From contig NZ_LMDP01000003.1 of assembly GCF_001425835.1 (NCBI RefSeq), forward strand, positions 256,001-320,000: DNA of 64,000 nt, given 5' to 3'. Position numbers and translations under genes: made by a program. Position 1 is the stretch's first letter. Each line of letters opens with the position of its first letter. Of this stretch, positions 35,501-45,332 are shown piece by piece. Below the pieces are notes generated by a model. The model was not told where the DNA came from. It searched no databases and worked only from the letters and a program-made list of their open reading frames with translations. This DNA comes from Afipia sp. Root123D2. Lineage in GTDB: Bacteria > Pseudomonadota > Alphaproteobacteria > Rhizobiales > Xanthobacteraceae.

Positions 35501-36679
35501 TCACCCGAACGTCTTGCGCGGGTCGAACGCATCGCGCACGGCCTCGCCGATGAAAATCAGAAGCGACAGCATGATCGCCACCGAGAAGAATCCGGACAGG
35601 CCGAGCCATGGCGCCTGAATGTTGGCCTTGGCCTGCGACAGCATTTCGCCGAGCGACGGCGAGCCCGGCGGCAGACCGAAGCCGAGAAAATCGAGCGCGG
35701 TCAGTGTCATCACCGACGACGACACGATGAACGGCAGGAAGGTCATGGTCGCAACCATCGCATTGGGCAGCAGATGGCGAATCATGATTTTCGGATTCGA
35801 GACGCCGAGCGCGCGGGCGGCGGTGATGTATTCGAAATTGCGGCCGCGCAGGAATTCCGCGCGCACCAGCCCGACCAGCGACACCCACGAGAACAGCAGC
35901 AGAATGCCGAGCAGAACAAAGAAGCCCGGCACCAGCACCGAAGACAGAATCAGCAACAGGTACAGCGACGGTATCGCTGTCCACACTTCAATAAAGCGTT
36001 GGAAACCAAGATCGACCCAGCCGCCGAAATAGCCCTGGATGCCGCCGGCCGCGATGCCGATCACCGATGAGACGATGGTCAGCGCAAGACCGAACAGCAC
36101 GGAAATGCGGAAGCCATAGATCAGCCGCGCGACGACGTCGCGTCCCTGATCGTCGGTGCCGAGCCAGTTGTATTCGAGATCGCTGCAGCTTTTCAGCCCC
36201 TTCTTCTCAACCACGGACTGACATTCCTTTTCCGTCAGCATCCATGTCGGCTTCGAGGGCGCGGGCGTCGGCAGGTCGAGGTTGTGCGTGTCGTAGGAAT
36301 AGCGGATCAGCGGCCAGATCACGGTGCCGCCCTTGTCCGCGATCAGCTTCTGCAGATACGGATCGCGGTAGTCGGCCGCAGTCTCAAAATCGCCGCCGAA
36401 CGTCGTCTCCGAATAGGTCACAAACGCCGGGAAATACAGCTTGCCGTCATACTTGATGAGGAACGGCCGATCGTTCGCGATCAGTTCAGCGAATAGCGAG
36501 ACGATGAACAGGACCATGAAAATCCAGAACGACCAGTAGCCGCGCCGGTTCGATTTGAAATTCTGCCAGCGCCGCTGGTTGAGCGGCGACGGGCTGAAGC
36601 GATGCGGCGCCGGCGGCACGGCTTCGCCGAGCGGCGACAGCGCGGTCGTCTCAACGGGCTGAGGCTCGGTCGTTGTCAT
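35501..36679 (-). CDS. yejE: Peptide ABC transporter permease YejE
   Basis: YejE is one of two inner-membrane permeases of the Yej-type peptide importer, 392 residues. It starts with a soluble tail, a first helix (FWIFMVLFIVSLFAELI), a long periplasmic loop (about 70-175), then five helices with the EAA-type loop RAEFLRGRNFEYITAARALGVSNPKIMIRHLLPNA. ATG 36679 overlaps the yejB stop (ATGA). Confidence 0.93.
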   Translation of the reverse strand: MTTTEPQPVETTALSPLGEAVPPAPHRFSPSPLNQRRWQNFKSNRRGYWSFWIFMVLFIVSLFAELIANDRPFLIKYDGKLYFPAFVTYSETTFGGDFETAADYRDPYLQKLIADKGGTVIWPLIRYSYDTHNLDLPTPAPSKPTWMLTEKECQSVVEKKGLKSCSDLEYNWLGTDDQGRDVVARLIYGFRISVLFGLALTIVSSVIGIAAGGIQGYFGGWVDLGFQRFIEVWTAIPSLYLLLILSSVLVPGFFVLLGILLLFSWVSLVGLVRAEFLRGRNFEYITAARALGVSNPKIMIRHLLPNAMVATMTFLPFIVSSSVMTLTALDFLGFGLPPGSPSLGEMLSQAKANIQAPWLGLSGFFSVAIMLSLLIFIGEAVRDAFDPRKTFG

Positions 36680-37785
36680 GCCTCGCGCGCCTCGAAATCG
36701 ATACGCGGATCGACCCACATATAGGCGAGATCCGATATCAGGTTCACCACAAGACCGACCAGCGAGAAGATGAACAGCGTTCCGAACACCACCGGGTAGT
36801 CGCGGTTCAACACACTCTCAAAGCCGAGCAGACCGAGTCCGTCGAGCGAGAAAATGGTTTCGATCAGGAGCGAGCCCGAGAAGAACGCGTGAATGAATGC
36901 ACTGGGGAAACCCGCAATCACGATCAGCATGGCGTTGCGGAAAATGTGGCCATACAGCACCTGCGTCTCGGTGCAGCCCTTGGCGCGCGCCGTCATCACA
37001 TACTGTTTGCGAATTTCATCAAGGAAGGAATTCTTGGTCAGCAAGGTCATCGTCGCGAAGGCGCCGAGCGCCATCGAAATCAGCGGCAAGGTCAGGTGCC
37101 AGAAATAATCGATGATCTTCCAGTACCACGGGAATTGCGACCAGCCATCCGAGGTCAGCCCGCGCAACGGGAACAGGTCGTAGAACGATCCGCCGGCGAA
37201 CAGGATGATCAGCAGGATCGCGAACAGGAAGCCGGGAATCGCGAAGCCGATGATAATGATGCCCGAGGTCCAGATATCGAACCGCGAGCCGTCGCGGATC
37301 GCCTTGCGGATGCCGAGCGGGATCGAAATCAGATAGGTCAGCAGCGTCATCCAGATGCCGAGCGACATCGACACCGGCAACTTTTCCTTGATGAGCTGGA
37401 TCACGCTGACATCGCGGAAATAGCTCTTGCCGAAATCGAACCGCGCGAAATTCCACACCATCAGCGCGAAGCGTTCCGGCGCGGGCTTGTCGAAGCCGAA
37501 CTGTTTTTCAAGGCTCTTGATGAAATCCGGATCGAGACCCTGCGCACCACGATATTTCGAATTCATCGCGTCCGCCGACGCCCCGACCTGGCGTTGCGCG
37601 CCCATGTCGCCGCCGGACGAACCGGAAATCCGCGAACTGGCGCCGGTATCCGCGCCGGAAAGCTGCGCGATCACCCGCTCGACCGGACCGCCCGGCGCAA
37701 ACTGTACCACGACAAATGAAATGAACAGGATTCCGAGCAGCGTCGGAATCATCAGCAGCACGCGACGTGCGATATATGCGCCCAT
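36676..37785 (-). CDS. yejB: Peptide ABC transporter permease YejB
   Basis: YejB is the second permease, 369 residues. It begins with MGAYIARRVLLMIPTLLGI, typical of DppB-like permeases, and has an insertion of about 40 residues with Gly/Ser (GADTGASSRISGSSGGD) before the periplasmic loop. The EAA loop is FLDEIRKQYVMTARAKGCTETQVLYGHIFRNAM. It follows the binding protein gene directly (37786). Confidence 0.93.
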   Translation of the reverse strand: MGAYIARRVLLMIPTLLGILFISFVVVQFAPGGPVERVIAQLSGADTGASSRISGSSGGDMGAQRQVGASADAMNSKYRGAQGLDPDFIKSLEKQFGFDKPAPERFALMVWNFARFDFGKSYFRDVSVIQLIKEKLPVSMSLGIWMTLLTYLISIPLGIRKAIRDGSRFDIWTSGIIIIGFAIPGFLFAILLIILFAGGSFYDLFPLRGLTSDGWSQFPWYWKIIDYFWHLTLPLISMALGAFATMTLLTKNSFLDEIRKQYVMTARAKGCTETQVLYGHIFRNAMLIVIAGFPSAFIHAFFSGSLLIETIFSLDGLGLLGFESVLNRDYPVVFGTLFIFSLVGLVVNLISDLAYMWVDPRIDFEAREA

Positions 37786-39663
37786 CTACTTGGCCTGTCC
37801 GGGGTTCGACGCCTTCAACGGGTCGGCCCACCACAGATCCGGCACGCCGACGCCGGAATACTTCGGAAGCTTCGGTGGATGGCTGAAAACATCCCAGTAA
37901 GCGATCGGGTGAGTGTCGCGATACCACTGCGGCACCCAATAGCGCCCGGCGCGAAACACCCGGTCGAAGGCATGGCAGGCGATGCGCAATTCGTCGCGAT
38001 GATTGGCTGCGATGATCCGCTCGATCAGCGCATCGAGCACCGGATCGGCAATGCCCGCGAGATTCTGCGACCCCTTGATGGCGGCGGCCTGCGAAGAGAA
38101 GAAGGTGCGCAGCCCGTCGCCCGGCGTCGACGACATGGTGAAGCGTTCGATGGCGATATCGAAATCGAAATCATCGATGCGCGCACGATACTGCACCGGA
38201 TCGACGATGCGCAGATTGGCGCCGATGCCGAGCGTGGCGAGATTCTTGATGTAAGGCGCATGATGCGGCTGGAACGACGGCTCGTAGTTCAGGAACTCAA
38301 TCCTGAATTCCTTGCCGTTCGGCAGAAACCGCTTGCCGTCCTTGATCGGGCAACCCGCTTCGCGCAAAAGCTCAGCGGCCTTGCGCAACAGCTTGCGATC
38401 CTGACCGGTACCGTCGGACACCGGCGGCACAAACGGCTCGCCGAACACTTCATCGGGCACCTTGCCGCGGAACGGCTCGAGCAGTTTCAGTTCCTCGGGC
38501 GACGGCTTGCCGACGGCCATCAGGTCGGAGTTCTGGAACGGCGACACCGTGCGCGCATAGGCGCCGTACATGATGGTCTTGTTGGTCCACTGGAAGTCGA
38601 ACGCCTGGATCAACGCTTCGCGTACGCGCACATCCTTGAACTGGTCGCGACGCATGTTGAGGAACCAGCCCTGCGCGCCGGACGGCAATTCATCGGGCAG
38701 CATCTCGCGCTTGACCCGGCCGTCCTTCACCGCCGGAAAATCGTAGCGCGTCGCCCAGACCCGCGCCGTGAATTCCTCGCGATACAGATAATTGCGTCCG
38801 GTAAAGCCCTCGAAAGCCACATCGCGATCGCGATAGAATTCATAGCGCACGGTATCAAAGTTGTAAGAGCCGCGGCTGACCGGCAGATCCTTGCCCCACC
38901 AGTCCTTGACGCGATCGTATTCGATATAGCGGCCGGCTTCGAACTTTCCGACCTTGTACGGCCCCGACCCGAGCGGAATATCGAGCGTCGATTCGTCGAA
39001 GGCGCGCTTGCTGTAATAATCCCTGGAAAAGACCGGCAAGCCCGCAACGTAAAGCGGCACATCGCGGCCGCGCTTCTCGACGAACGTCACCACCACGGTG
39101 GCGTCATCCGGCGCCTCGGCCTTGATGACATCGCGCATCTGCTGGCGGACGATCGGGTGACCTTTTTCCTTGAGCACGTTCAGCGAGAAGGCGACGTCCT
39201 GCGCGGTCAGCTTGCTGCCGTCATGGAAACGCGCTTCAGGCCGCATCCGGAATCGATAGGTCAGACCGTCGGGAGAAATCGTCACCGCCTGTGCGGCAAG
39301 GCCGTACATCGCATCCGGCTCGTCGCCGGCACGCGCCATCAGCGTCGTGAAGGTCTGCTCCACACCCACCGCACCGTCACCCTTCAGGATGAAGGCGTTC
39401 AGCGAATTGAAGGTCTGGAACGACTGGTTGAGCATGCGCGACGACGGAATCGTCGAGAATAGTCCGCCCTTGGGCGCTTCAATGTTTACATAGTCAAAGC
39501 GCTGGAAACCTGCGGAATATTTCAGGTCGCCGAACGCCGACATGCCATGGGATTCGTTTTGGGATTCGCCGCCCGCCGCAATTGCGGGAACGGCGCGCGC
39601 CCAGCCTGCGGCTGCGGCGGCACTTCCGATGACCAGAACGTGGCGACGTGTCAGTGCGGTCAA
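37786..39663 (-). CDS. Peptide ABC transporter substrate-binding protein (YejA-like, copy 2)
   Basis: This extracellular solute-binding protein (family 5) of about 625 residues delivers peptides to YejBEF. The N-terminus TRRHVLVIGSAAAAAGWARA is a likely Tat leader. The mature part has the SBP5 pattern ALRFR-type SPDGLTYRFRMRPEARFHDG and KDVRVREALIQAFDF. The start is not obvious: the only start in place is TTG 39663, overlapping the stop of the preceding binding protein; the longer ATG frame to 40017 runs into that gene antisense-like and is rejected. It is tandem to a second binding protein (39660-41555). Confidence 0.88.
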   Translation of the reverse strand: MTALTRRHVLVIGSAAAAAGWARAVPAIAAGGESQNESHGMSAFGDLKYSAGFQRFDYVNIEAPKGGLFSTIPSSRMLNQSFQTFNSLNAFILKGDGAVGVEQTFTTLMARAGDEPDAMYGLAAQAVTISPDGLTYRFRMRPEARFHDGSKLTAQDVAFSLNVLKEKGHPIVRQQMRDVIKAEAPDDATVVVTFVEKRGRDVPLYVAGLPVFSRDYYSKRAFDESTLDIPLGSGPYKVGKFEAGRYIEYDRVKDWWGKDLPVSRGSYNFDTVRYEFYRDRDVAFEGFTGRNYLYREEFTARVWATRYDFPAVKDGRVKREMLPDELPSGAQGWFLNMRRDQFKDVRVREALIQAFDFQWTNKTIMYGAYARTVSPFQNSDLMAVGKPSPEELKLLEPFRGKVPDEVFGEPFVPPVSDGTGQDRKLLRKAAELLREAGCPIKDGKRFLPNGKEFRIEFLNYEPSFQPHHAPYIKNLATLGIGANLRIVDPVQYRARIDDFDFDIAIERFTMSSTPGDGLRTFFSSQAAAIKGSQNLAGIADPVLDALIERIIAANHRDELRIACHAFDRVFRAGRYWVPQWYRDTHPIAYWDVFSHPPKLPKYSGVGVPDLWWADPLKASNPGQAK

Positions 39664-41555
39664 GAACGTTTTCCGATCTTGTCGGCTTTCGCCTTGTCGA
39701 ACCACCAGATGTCCGGAAAGGCCGACATGCCGTATTTCGGCATCTCGTCGGGATGGCCGAAGCGATCCCAGCGTGCCGTGCGAATCTTGCCATAGGTCCA
39801 CTGCGGCACGACGAAGTGATGCCACAGCAGCACACGATCGAGCGCCTTGGTGGCGGCGACGAGATCGTCGCGGTCCTTGGTGAAAATCACGCGTTCGATC
39901 AGCTTGTCGATCGCCGGATCGGCGATGCCGACGACGTTTCGCGAGCCGGCCTTGGCGGCCGCCTGCGATCCCCAGAATTCGCGCTGCTCGTTGCCCGGCG
40001 ACAGCGACTCCGGCCACGAACTCACGACCACATCGAAATCCCAGCTTCGCAGCCGGTTCTCGTACTGCGCGGCATCGACGGTGCGGATGCCGACCGTGAT
40101 GCCGAGCCGCTCCAGAGACGGCTTGAAGAACAGCAGCACCCGCTCGAAGCTCGGATCCTGCGTCAGCATTTCGATCTCGAACGGCGCGCCGTCCTTGCCG
40201 ACCAGTTTGCGGTCCTTGACCTGGTAGCCGGCCTCCTTGAGCAGCTTCATCGCCTCGCGCAGGTTGCCGCGGACGTTCTCCGGGCTGCCGCCGACAGGAT
40301 TCTTGTACTCGGTGGTGAACACCTCCGCCGGCACCTGACCGCGCACCGTCTCGAGAATTTCAAGCTCGCGCCCGGACGGCAGTCCGCGCGAGGCAAGTTC
40401 GGTGCCTTCGAAATAGCTGGCAATGCGCGTGTACTGGCCGAAGAAGATCTGCTTGTTCATTTCCTCGAAATCGAACGCGTAGTTCAGGGCGTGGCGCACG
40501 CGCGCATCCTTGAACTTGTCGCGGCGGATGTTCATCGCGAACGCCTGCATGATGCCCGAGGAGCGGTTCGGAAATTCTTCCAGCACCACGCGCTTGTCGG
40601 TCACCGCCGGGAAATCGTACGCCGTCGCCCAGTTCTTGGCGCTGTTCTCGGTGCGCCAGTCGACCTGATCGCCCTTGAAGGCTTCGAGCGCCACCGTCGA
40701 ATCGCGGAAATACTCGAAACGCAGTTCGTCGAAATTGTTGCGCCCGACATTGACGTTGATGTCGCGGCCCCAATAGTCCTTGACGCGTTCCAGCACGATC
40801 GAACGGCCCGGCACGAAGCTCTTGATCCTGTAGGCACCGCTGGTGAGCGGCGGCTCCAGCGTCGTCGCGCTGACATCGCGTTTCTCACCGTTGGCAGCCG
40901 TCCCTTGCCACCAGTGCTTCGGCAGCACGATCAACTGGCCGACGATCTGCGGCAGTTCGCGATTGCCCGGCGCATCGAACGTGAACTTGATGTCGCGCTC
41001 GCCGTTCTTTTCCGCCTTCACGACATGGCGGTAATAGGCCGAATAGAACGGATGATAGGTCTTGAGCGCATCGAGCGAAAAGATCACGTCGTCTGCGGTC
41101 ACCGGTTTGCCGTCGTGCCATTTGGCTTCGGCGCGCAGCCGGTAGGTGACCCACGAATAGTCTTCCGGATAGCTGATCGCCTCGGCCAGCAGGCCGTATT
41201 GGGTCGAGACCTCGTCGAGCGAGGAGACTGTCAGCGATTCGAAAATATCTCCGATCGCGCCAAGCGAACCTTTGACGCCGGACACCACCGGATTGAAATT
41301 GTCGAAGGTGCCGACCGCGATCCGGCGCACCGCGCCGCCTTTCGGCGCATCCGGATTGACGTAATCGAACCGCTTGAAATTCGCCGGATACTTGACGTCG
41401 CCGAACAGCGACAGGCTGTGGGTCCATGCGGCCTCGGGTGCTGCGGCCTGCGCATGGGCTGCGGTGCTCAACGGCAGGTCCGCGGCTGTCTTCAAAAGCG
41501 GAAATGCGGCGACGAACGCGCCGCTCTGAAGAAGGTGCCGTCGGGAAATGTTCAA
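39660..41555 (-). CDS. Peptide ABC transporter substrate-binding protein (YejA-like, copy 1)
   Basis: The first of two YejA-like binding proteins, 631 residues. The leader SRRHLLQSGAFVAAFPLLKTA is Tat-like with a cleavage AHA-Q. The body has the SBP5 features YSWVTYRLRAEAKWHDGKPVTADDV and FKDARVRHALNYAFDFEEMNK. The start is TTG 41555, preceded by AGGA at about nine bases. It heads the leftward importer operon. Two binding proteins for one permease suggest a wider peptide range. Confidence 0.9.
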   Translation of the reverse strand: MNISRRHLLQSGAFVAAFPLLKTAADLPLSTAAHAQAAAPEAAWTHSLSLFGDVKYPANFKRFDYVNPDAPKGGAVRRIAVGTFDNFNPVVSGVKGSLGAIGDIFESLTVSSLDEVSTQYGLLAEAISYPEDYSWVTYRLRAEAKWHDGKPVTADDVIFSLDALKTYHPFYSAYYRHVVKAEKNGERDIKFTFDAPGNRELPQIVGQLIVLPKHWWQGTAANGEKRDVSATTLEPPLTSGAYRIKSFVPGRSIVLERVKDYWGRDINVNVGRNNFDELRFEYFRDSTVALEAFKGDQVDWRTENSAKNWATAYDFPAVTDKRVVLEEFPNRSSGIMQAFAMNIRRDKFKDARVRHALNYAFDFEEMNKQIFFGQYTRIASYFEGTELASRGLPSGRELEILETVRGQVPAEVFTTEYKNPVGGSPENVRGNLREAMKLLKEAGYQVKDRKLVGKDGAPFEIEMLTQDPSFERVLLFFKPSLERLGITVGIRTVDAAQYENRLRSWDFDVVVSSWPESLSPGNEQREFWGSQAAAKAGSRNVVGIADPAIDKLIERVIFTKDRDDLVAATKALDRVLLWHHFVVPQWTYGKIRTARWDRFGHPDEMPKYGMSAFPDIWWFDKAKADKIGKRS

Positions 41556-41707
41556 ACCTGAGTTCCTGCTGCTGTTTCAAAATCCGGAGAATGGAACGCC
41601 GAAGCACGGTCTGGAGGGATTATGTCGGTTTTTGGATATGATACCAGCCCGGCGGATGCCGCGTTTGCGGCCAAACGCCCTGTTGTTTCAATAACAACCG
41701 CCAACGC

Positions 41708-41735
41708 AAAACGGCCAGGCGAACCTGGCCGTTTT
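41708..41735 (-). terminator. Terminator after cycM
   Basis: A perfect 12-bp stem (41708-41719 with 41724-41735) with a CGAA loop and A/T ends on both sides lies 47 bases beyond the cycM stop. It can act in both directions; leftward it ends cycM. Confidence 0.8.
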
Positions 41736-41781
41736 CGAATTAAATTCCAGTAACCGGAGCGGGAAAACGTGCCGCGCCCAC

Positions 41782-42324
41782 TTATTGAGCGGCAGGCAGC
41801 GGCTGCGGATGCTCCGACAGGCTGCGCAGATAGGCGATCACGTCGGCGCGCTCGCTGTCCTTGCTGATGCCGGCAAAGCCCATCGCGGTGCCGGGGACGA
41901 AGCCCTTCGGCGACTTGAGGAACGCGTCGAGATCCTCGTAGGTCCACTTGCCGGTCTTGGCCTTCATGGCCGCCGAGAAGTTGAAACCGCGGCCTTCGCC
42001 GCGCGGCTCTCCGACCACATCATAGAGATTCGGACCGACCTTGTTCGGCCCGCCCTTTTCGAAGGTGTGGCAGGCTGCGCACTTCTTGGCAGCGGAAGCG
42101 CCCTTGTCGACCGAGGCGGTCTGCAGCAGCTTGCCGATCGGCACGACCTCGGCGGCCTTGGCCGCTTCGCCGCCGGTGGCGGTTTCCTTGACCGCGATCT
42201 CAAAGCCCGGCTTGTCGAGCTTGGCCGGTGCAAAAATCGCGTTGGCGGTGAAATTGGTGATGAGAAGAACCAGGCATGTGCCGAGCACGGCGCCCATGAT
42301 TTTATTGAGTTCGAAGGAGTCCAT
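41782..42324 (-). CDS. cycM: Membrane-anchored cytochrome c (CycM type)
   Basis: This class I cytochrome c carries electrons between the bc1 complex and aa3-type oxidase, as known for CycM of Bradyrhizobium. The 180 residues have an uncleaved N-terminal anchor (MGAVLGTCLVLLITNF), a linker rich in Ala/Glu and a heme domain with CAACH (Cys82, Cys85, His86) and an axial Met in VPGTAMGF. ATG 42324 starts the family sequence MDSFELNKIMG; 25 upstream codons are rejected. It is divergent from kdsB, an arrangement common in this order. Confidence 0.93.
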   Translation of the reverse strand: MDSFELNKIMGAVLGTCLVLLITNFTANAIFAPAKLDKPGFEIAVKETATGGEAAKAAEVVPIGKLLQTASVDKGASAAKKCAACHTFEKGGPNKVGPNLYDVVGEPRGEGRGFNFSAAMKAKTGKWTYEDLDAFLKSPKGFVPGTAMGFAGISKDSERADVIAYLRSLSEHPQPLPAAQ

Positions 42325-42544
42325 TTTCTTCGCCCAGGCTCCGGCCGGAATGTCGCATTTCAGGCCCGCGGAAAGGCCGAAAACGCAATGAAGGATCACG
42401 CGTGCGCTGCCACATGGTCAGCGGTTGGGAGATAACGGTTTGCCCGCCTTCTGGCAACCCGTATAAACGCGCGACTCCTTGAAAACACCCCGGAAAACAC
42501 CCTGCATTTCCTCCCTCTTTTTGCTATGCGAGCCCTCGATCGCC

Positions 42545-43294
42545 ATGTCCGAGAAGTCCCGATTGATCCTGATTCCCGCCCGCATGGCGGCGACGCGGCT
42601 ACCCGGAAAGCCCTTGCTGGACATCGCCGGCCTGCCGATGATCGTCCATGTCCTGCGCCGGGCGGAAGCAGCGCGAATCGGCCGGGTGGTGGTGGCGACC
42701 GACGCTCCCGAAATCGCCGCCGCGGTGACCGCCCATGGCGGTCAATCGGTGATGACCCGGGCCGATCACCCCTCGGGATCGGACCGGATTTTCGAGGCGC
42801 TGACCCAGATCGATCCCGAAGGGCACGTCGATACCGTTATCAACGTGCAGGGCGATCTGCCCACTCTCGAACCGGGCGACCTGCAGGCGGCGCTCTCGCC
42901 GCTGGAGGATTCCGCAGTCGACATCGCCACCCTCGCCGCCGTCATCCGCAAGGATGAGGAGCATGCCAATCCCAACGTGGTGAAGGTCGTCGGCACCGGG
43001 ATCGGCCCGGCCCGGTTGCGCGCCCTCTATTTCACCCGCGCCACCGCCCCGTACGGCGACGGACCGCGCTACCATCATATCGGGCTGTACGCCTATCGCC
43101 GCGCGGCGCTTGAGCGCTTCATCGCCCTGCCGCCGTCGCCGCTGGAGCAGCGCGAGAAGCTCGAACAATTGCGCGCGCTGGAAGCGGGAATGCGGATCGA
43201 CGTCGCCATTGTTGACTCGGTGCCGCTCGGGGTCGATACGCCCCATGACCTCGAAACCGCGCGCCAGACGTTGGCGGGACATACACAGCCATGA
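42545..43294 (+). CDS. kdsB: 3-deoxy-manno-octulosonate cytidylyltransferase KdsB
   Basis: KdsB makes CMP-Kdo from CTP and Kdo for LPS core synthesis. The 249 residues start [24 protein letters not shown], the nucleotide-binding family start, and contain VINVQGDLP (metal-binding Asp) and [13 protein letters not shown]. The longer frame from 42479 adds 22 unrelated residues and is rejected. Its stop overlaps the pheA start (ATGA). Confidence 0.95.
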   Translation: MSEKSRLILIPARMAATRLPGKPLLDIAGLPMIVHVLRRAEAARIGRVVVATDAPEIAAAVTAHGGQSVMTRADHPSGSDRIFEALTQIDPEGHVDTVINVQGDLPTLEPGDLQAALSPLEDSAVDIATLAAVIRKDEEHANPNVVKVVGTGIGPARLRALYFTRATAPYGDGPRYHHIGLYAYRRAALERFIALPPSPLEQREKLEQLRALEAGMRIDVAIVDSVPLGVDTPHDLETARQTLAGHTQP

Positions 43295-44163
43295 GCAGAG
43301 TGAGCCAGACAATGAAGATCGCCTTCCAGGGAGAACCCGGCGCGAACTCCCACATCGCCATTGTCGAAGCTTTTCCGGACGCCGAGCCCAAGCCCTGCGC
43401 GACCTTCGAGGACGCGCTGTCCGCGATCTCGTCGGGCGAGGCCGATCTCGGCATGATCCCGATCGAGAATTCGGTCGCCGGCCGTGTCGCCGACATCCAT
43501 CATCTATTGCCGCAATCGGGACTGTTCATTGTTGGCGAATGGTTTCTGCCGATCCGACATCAATTGATGGCGCCGCGCGGTGCAACACTCGACGGCATCA
43601 AGACTGTCGAGAGCCACGTTCACGCGCTCGGCCAGTGCCGCCGCATCATCCGCAAGCTCGGCATCAAGGGGATCGTCGCCGCCGACACCGCGGGCTCCGC
43701 GCGTATCGTGGCCGAGCGTGGCGACAAGACCTGCGCCGCGATCGCCTCGCGTCTCGCGGCCGACATCTACGGACTCGATATCCTTGCCGAAGACGTCGAG
43801 GACGAAACCCACAACACCACGCGCTTCGTGGTGCTGGCCCGCGAGCCGAAATGGGCCGACAAGGGCTCCGGCCCGCTGGTGACCAGCTTCGTCTTCCGGG
43901 TGCGCAACCTGCCCGCCGCGCTTTACAAGGCGATGGGCGGATTCGCCACCAACGGCGTCAACATGACCAAGCTCGAAAGCTACATGGTTGAAGGCAACTT
44001 CTTCGCGACGCAGTTTTTCGCCGATGTCGACGGTCATCCCGAAGACCAGAACCTCACTTACGCGCTGGAGGAACTGAAGTTCTTCTCGAAAGAACTGCGC
44101 ATCGTCGGCGTCTATCCGGCGCATCCCTTCCGCGTCGCGTTCACCGAGAAGAACGGGCGCTGA
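43291..44163 (+). CDS. pheA: Prephenate dehydratase PheA
   Basis: This enzyme makes phenylpyruvate from prephenate in phenylalanine synthesis. The 290 residues have a PDT catalytic domain (about 8-185) with [14 protein letters not shown] (here ENSVAGRV) and the catalytic Thr-Arg-Phe of NTTRFVVL, and a C-terminal ACT domain with [24 protein letters not shown] and [10 protein letters not shown] for Phe feedback. The ATG overlaps kdsB; the internal Met at 43312 ([14 protein letters not shown]) is an alternative start. Confidence 0.95.
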   Translation: MSRVSQTMKIAFQGEPGANSHIAIVEAFPDAEPKPCATFEDALSAISSGEADLGMIPIENSVAGRVADIHHLLPQSGLFIVGEWFLPIRHQLMAPRGATLDGIKTVESHVHALGQCRRIIRKLGIKGIVAADTAGSARIVAERGDKTCAAIASRLAADIYGLDILAEDVEDETHNTTRFVVLAREPKWADKGSGPLVTSFVFRVRNLPAALYKAMGGFATNGVNMTKLESYMVEGNFFATQFFADVDGHPEDQNLTYALEELKFFSKELRIVGVYPAHPFRVAFTEKNGR

Positions 44164-44205
44164 GGTTTTCTCTGTTGCTCACTGTGTCTTCCTTGTTCTC
44201 GATGT

Positions 44206-44290
44206 CGTCACCGGGCTTGTCTCGATGATCCCGCTGAGGCGGGCATAGTGCGTCCCTAAGCGAGATGGCCGGGACAAGCCCGGCCATGAC
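44206..44290. repeat. Dispersed palindromic repeat, copy 2
   Basis: The right unit (44265-44287) is a clean CCGG-core palindrome; the left unit is degraded (cgtcaccgggcttgtctcgatg). It lies between convergent pheA and the LLM gene. Confidence 0.7.
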
Positions 44291-44312
44291 ATCCTTTCAA
44301 GCCGCTTTCCTG

Positions 44313-45332
44313 TCAAACCGCTTTCTTGCCGGCGACTCCGAACGCATCCGCCAGCAAATCATAAGACCGCTTACGGGCATCGTGATCGTAGACCGCAGTG
44401 ATCACCATCACCTCGTCGGCCTCGCTCGCCGAAATCAGCGGCGATATCTTCTGCATCACCGTCGCCGGGCTGCCGACGAACAGCCGTGAGCGGTTGCGCG
44501 CGATATGCGCGCGCTCCGCCTCGCTGTAAGGGTACGCCAGCGCGTCCTCGACGCTCGGCAGCGGGGAATATTGCCCGCGATCGCGCAGCAGACGGTTGAG
44601 ATCGGCCGACGACGCCAGCCTCTCCGCCTCCTCGTCCGTCTCGGCCATGATAACCGCAATCGCGAGGATGCCGTGCGGCTTGTCGCGCCAGCGCGACGGC
44701 TTGAAATGCTTCCGGTACCAGGTCAGCGCTTCGACTGCGTCATGCGAGGCGAAGTGATGCGCGAACGCAAACCCCATGCCGACCTCCGCCGACAACTGCG
44801 CGCTGTAGTCGCTCGAACCGAGCAGCCAGATCGGCGGCAGCGGCGCGTCGTTCGGCATCGCCAGCACGCTGTTGTAGGGATGATTGTCAGGAAACTCGCG
44901 GGTCTCCCACAAGGTCAGTTCGTGCAGCCGCTCGAGGAAATCGTCACCCTCGCGGCCGTCGAGCCGGCGACGCAGCGCGTGCGACGTGACGTGATCGGTG
45001 CCCGGCGCGCGGCCGAGCCCGAGATCGATACGGCCGGGAAACAGCGCCTCCAGCATCTTGTAGCGTTCGGCCACCATCAGCGGCGCGTGGTTCGGCAGCA
45101 TCACGCCGCCGGAGCCGACATGGATGCGCTCGGTGACCGCCGCGATCTGGCCGATCATGATATCGGGCGACGGGCTCGCCACCGATGGCAGGCTGTGATG
45201 CTCGGCAAGCCAGTAGCGGGTGTAGCCGAGGCGATCGACATGGCGCGCGAGATCGATGCTGTTGCGCAGCGATTGCGAAGGGGGCGTGCCGGTGGTGACG
45301 ACCGAAAGGTCGAGGACTGAAAGAGGAAGCAT
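44313..45332 (-). CDS. LLM-class flavin-dependent oxidoreductase
   Basis: The 339-residue protein belongs to the luciferase-like monooxygenase family, using F420 or FMN; the subgroup with the start LSVLDLSVVTTG and RYWLAEHHSLPSVASPSPDI is typically FMN-dependent. Other conserved parts are GVMLPNHAPLMVAERYKMLEALFPGRIDLGLGRAPG. It probably acts on small hydrophobic substrates such as aldehydes or sulfonates, but the substrate cannot be told. It stands alone. Confidence 0.88.
   Translation of the reverse strand: MLPLSVLDLSVVTTGTPPSQSLRNSIDLARHVDRLGYTRYWLAEHHSLPSVASPSPDIMIGQIAAVTERIHVGSGGVMLPNHAPLMVAERYKMLEALFPGRIDLGLGRAPGTDHVTSHALRRRLDGREGDDFLERLHELTLWETREFPDNHPYNSVLAMPNDAPLPPIWLLGSSDYSAQLSAEVGMGFAFAHHFASHDAVEALTWYRKHFKPSRWRDKPHGILAIAVIMAETDEEAERLASSADLNRLLRDRGQYSPLPSVEDALAYPYSEAERAHIARNRSRLFVGSPATVMQKISPLISASEADEVMVITAVYDHDARKRSYDLLADAFGVAGKKAV

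Noticed and set aside
33855..35984. 709-codon reading of yejF with a long N-terminal extension
   Set aside because: The extra part overlaps yejE in another frame; the family start at 35495 is clear.
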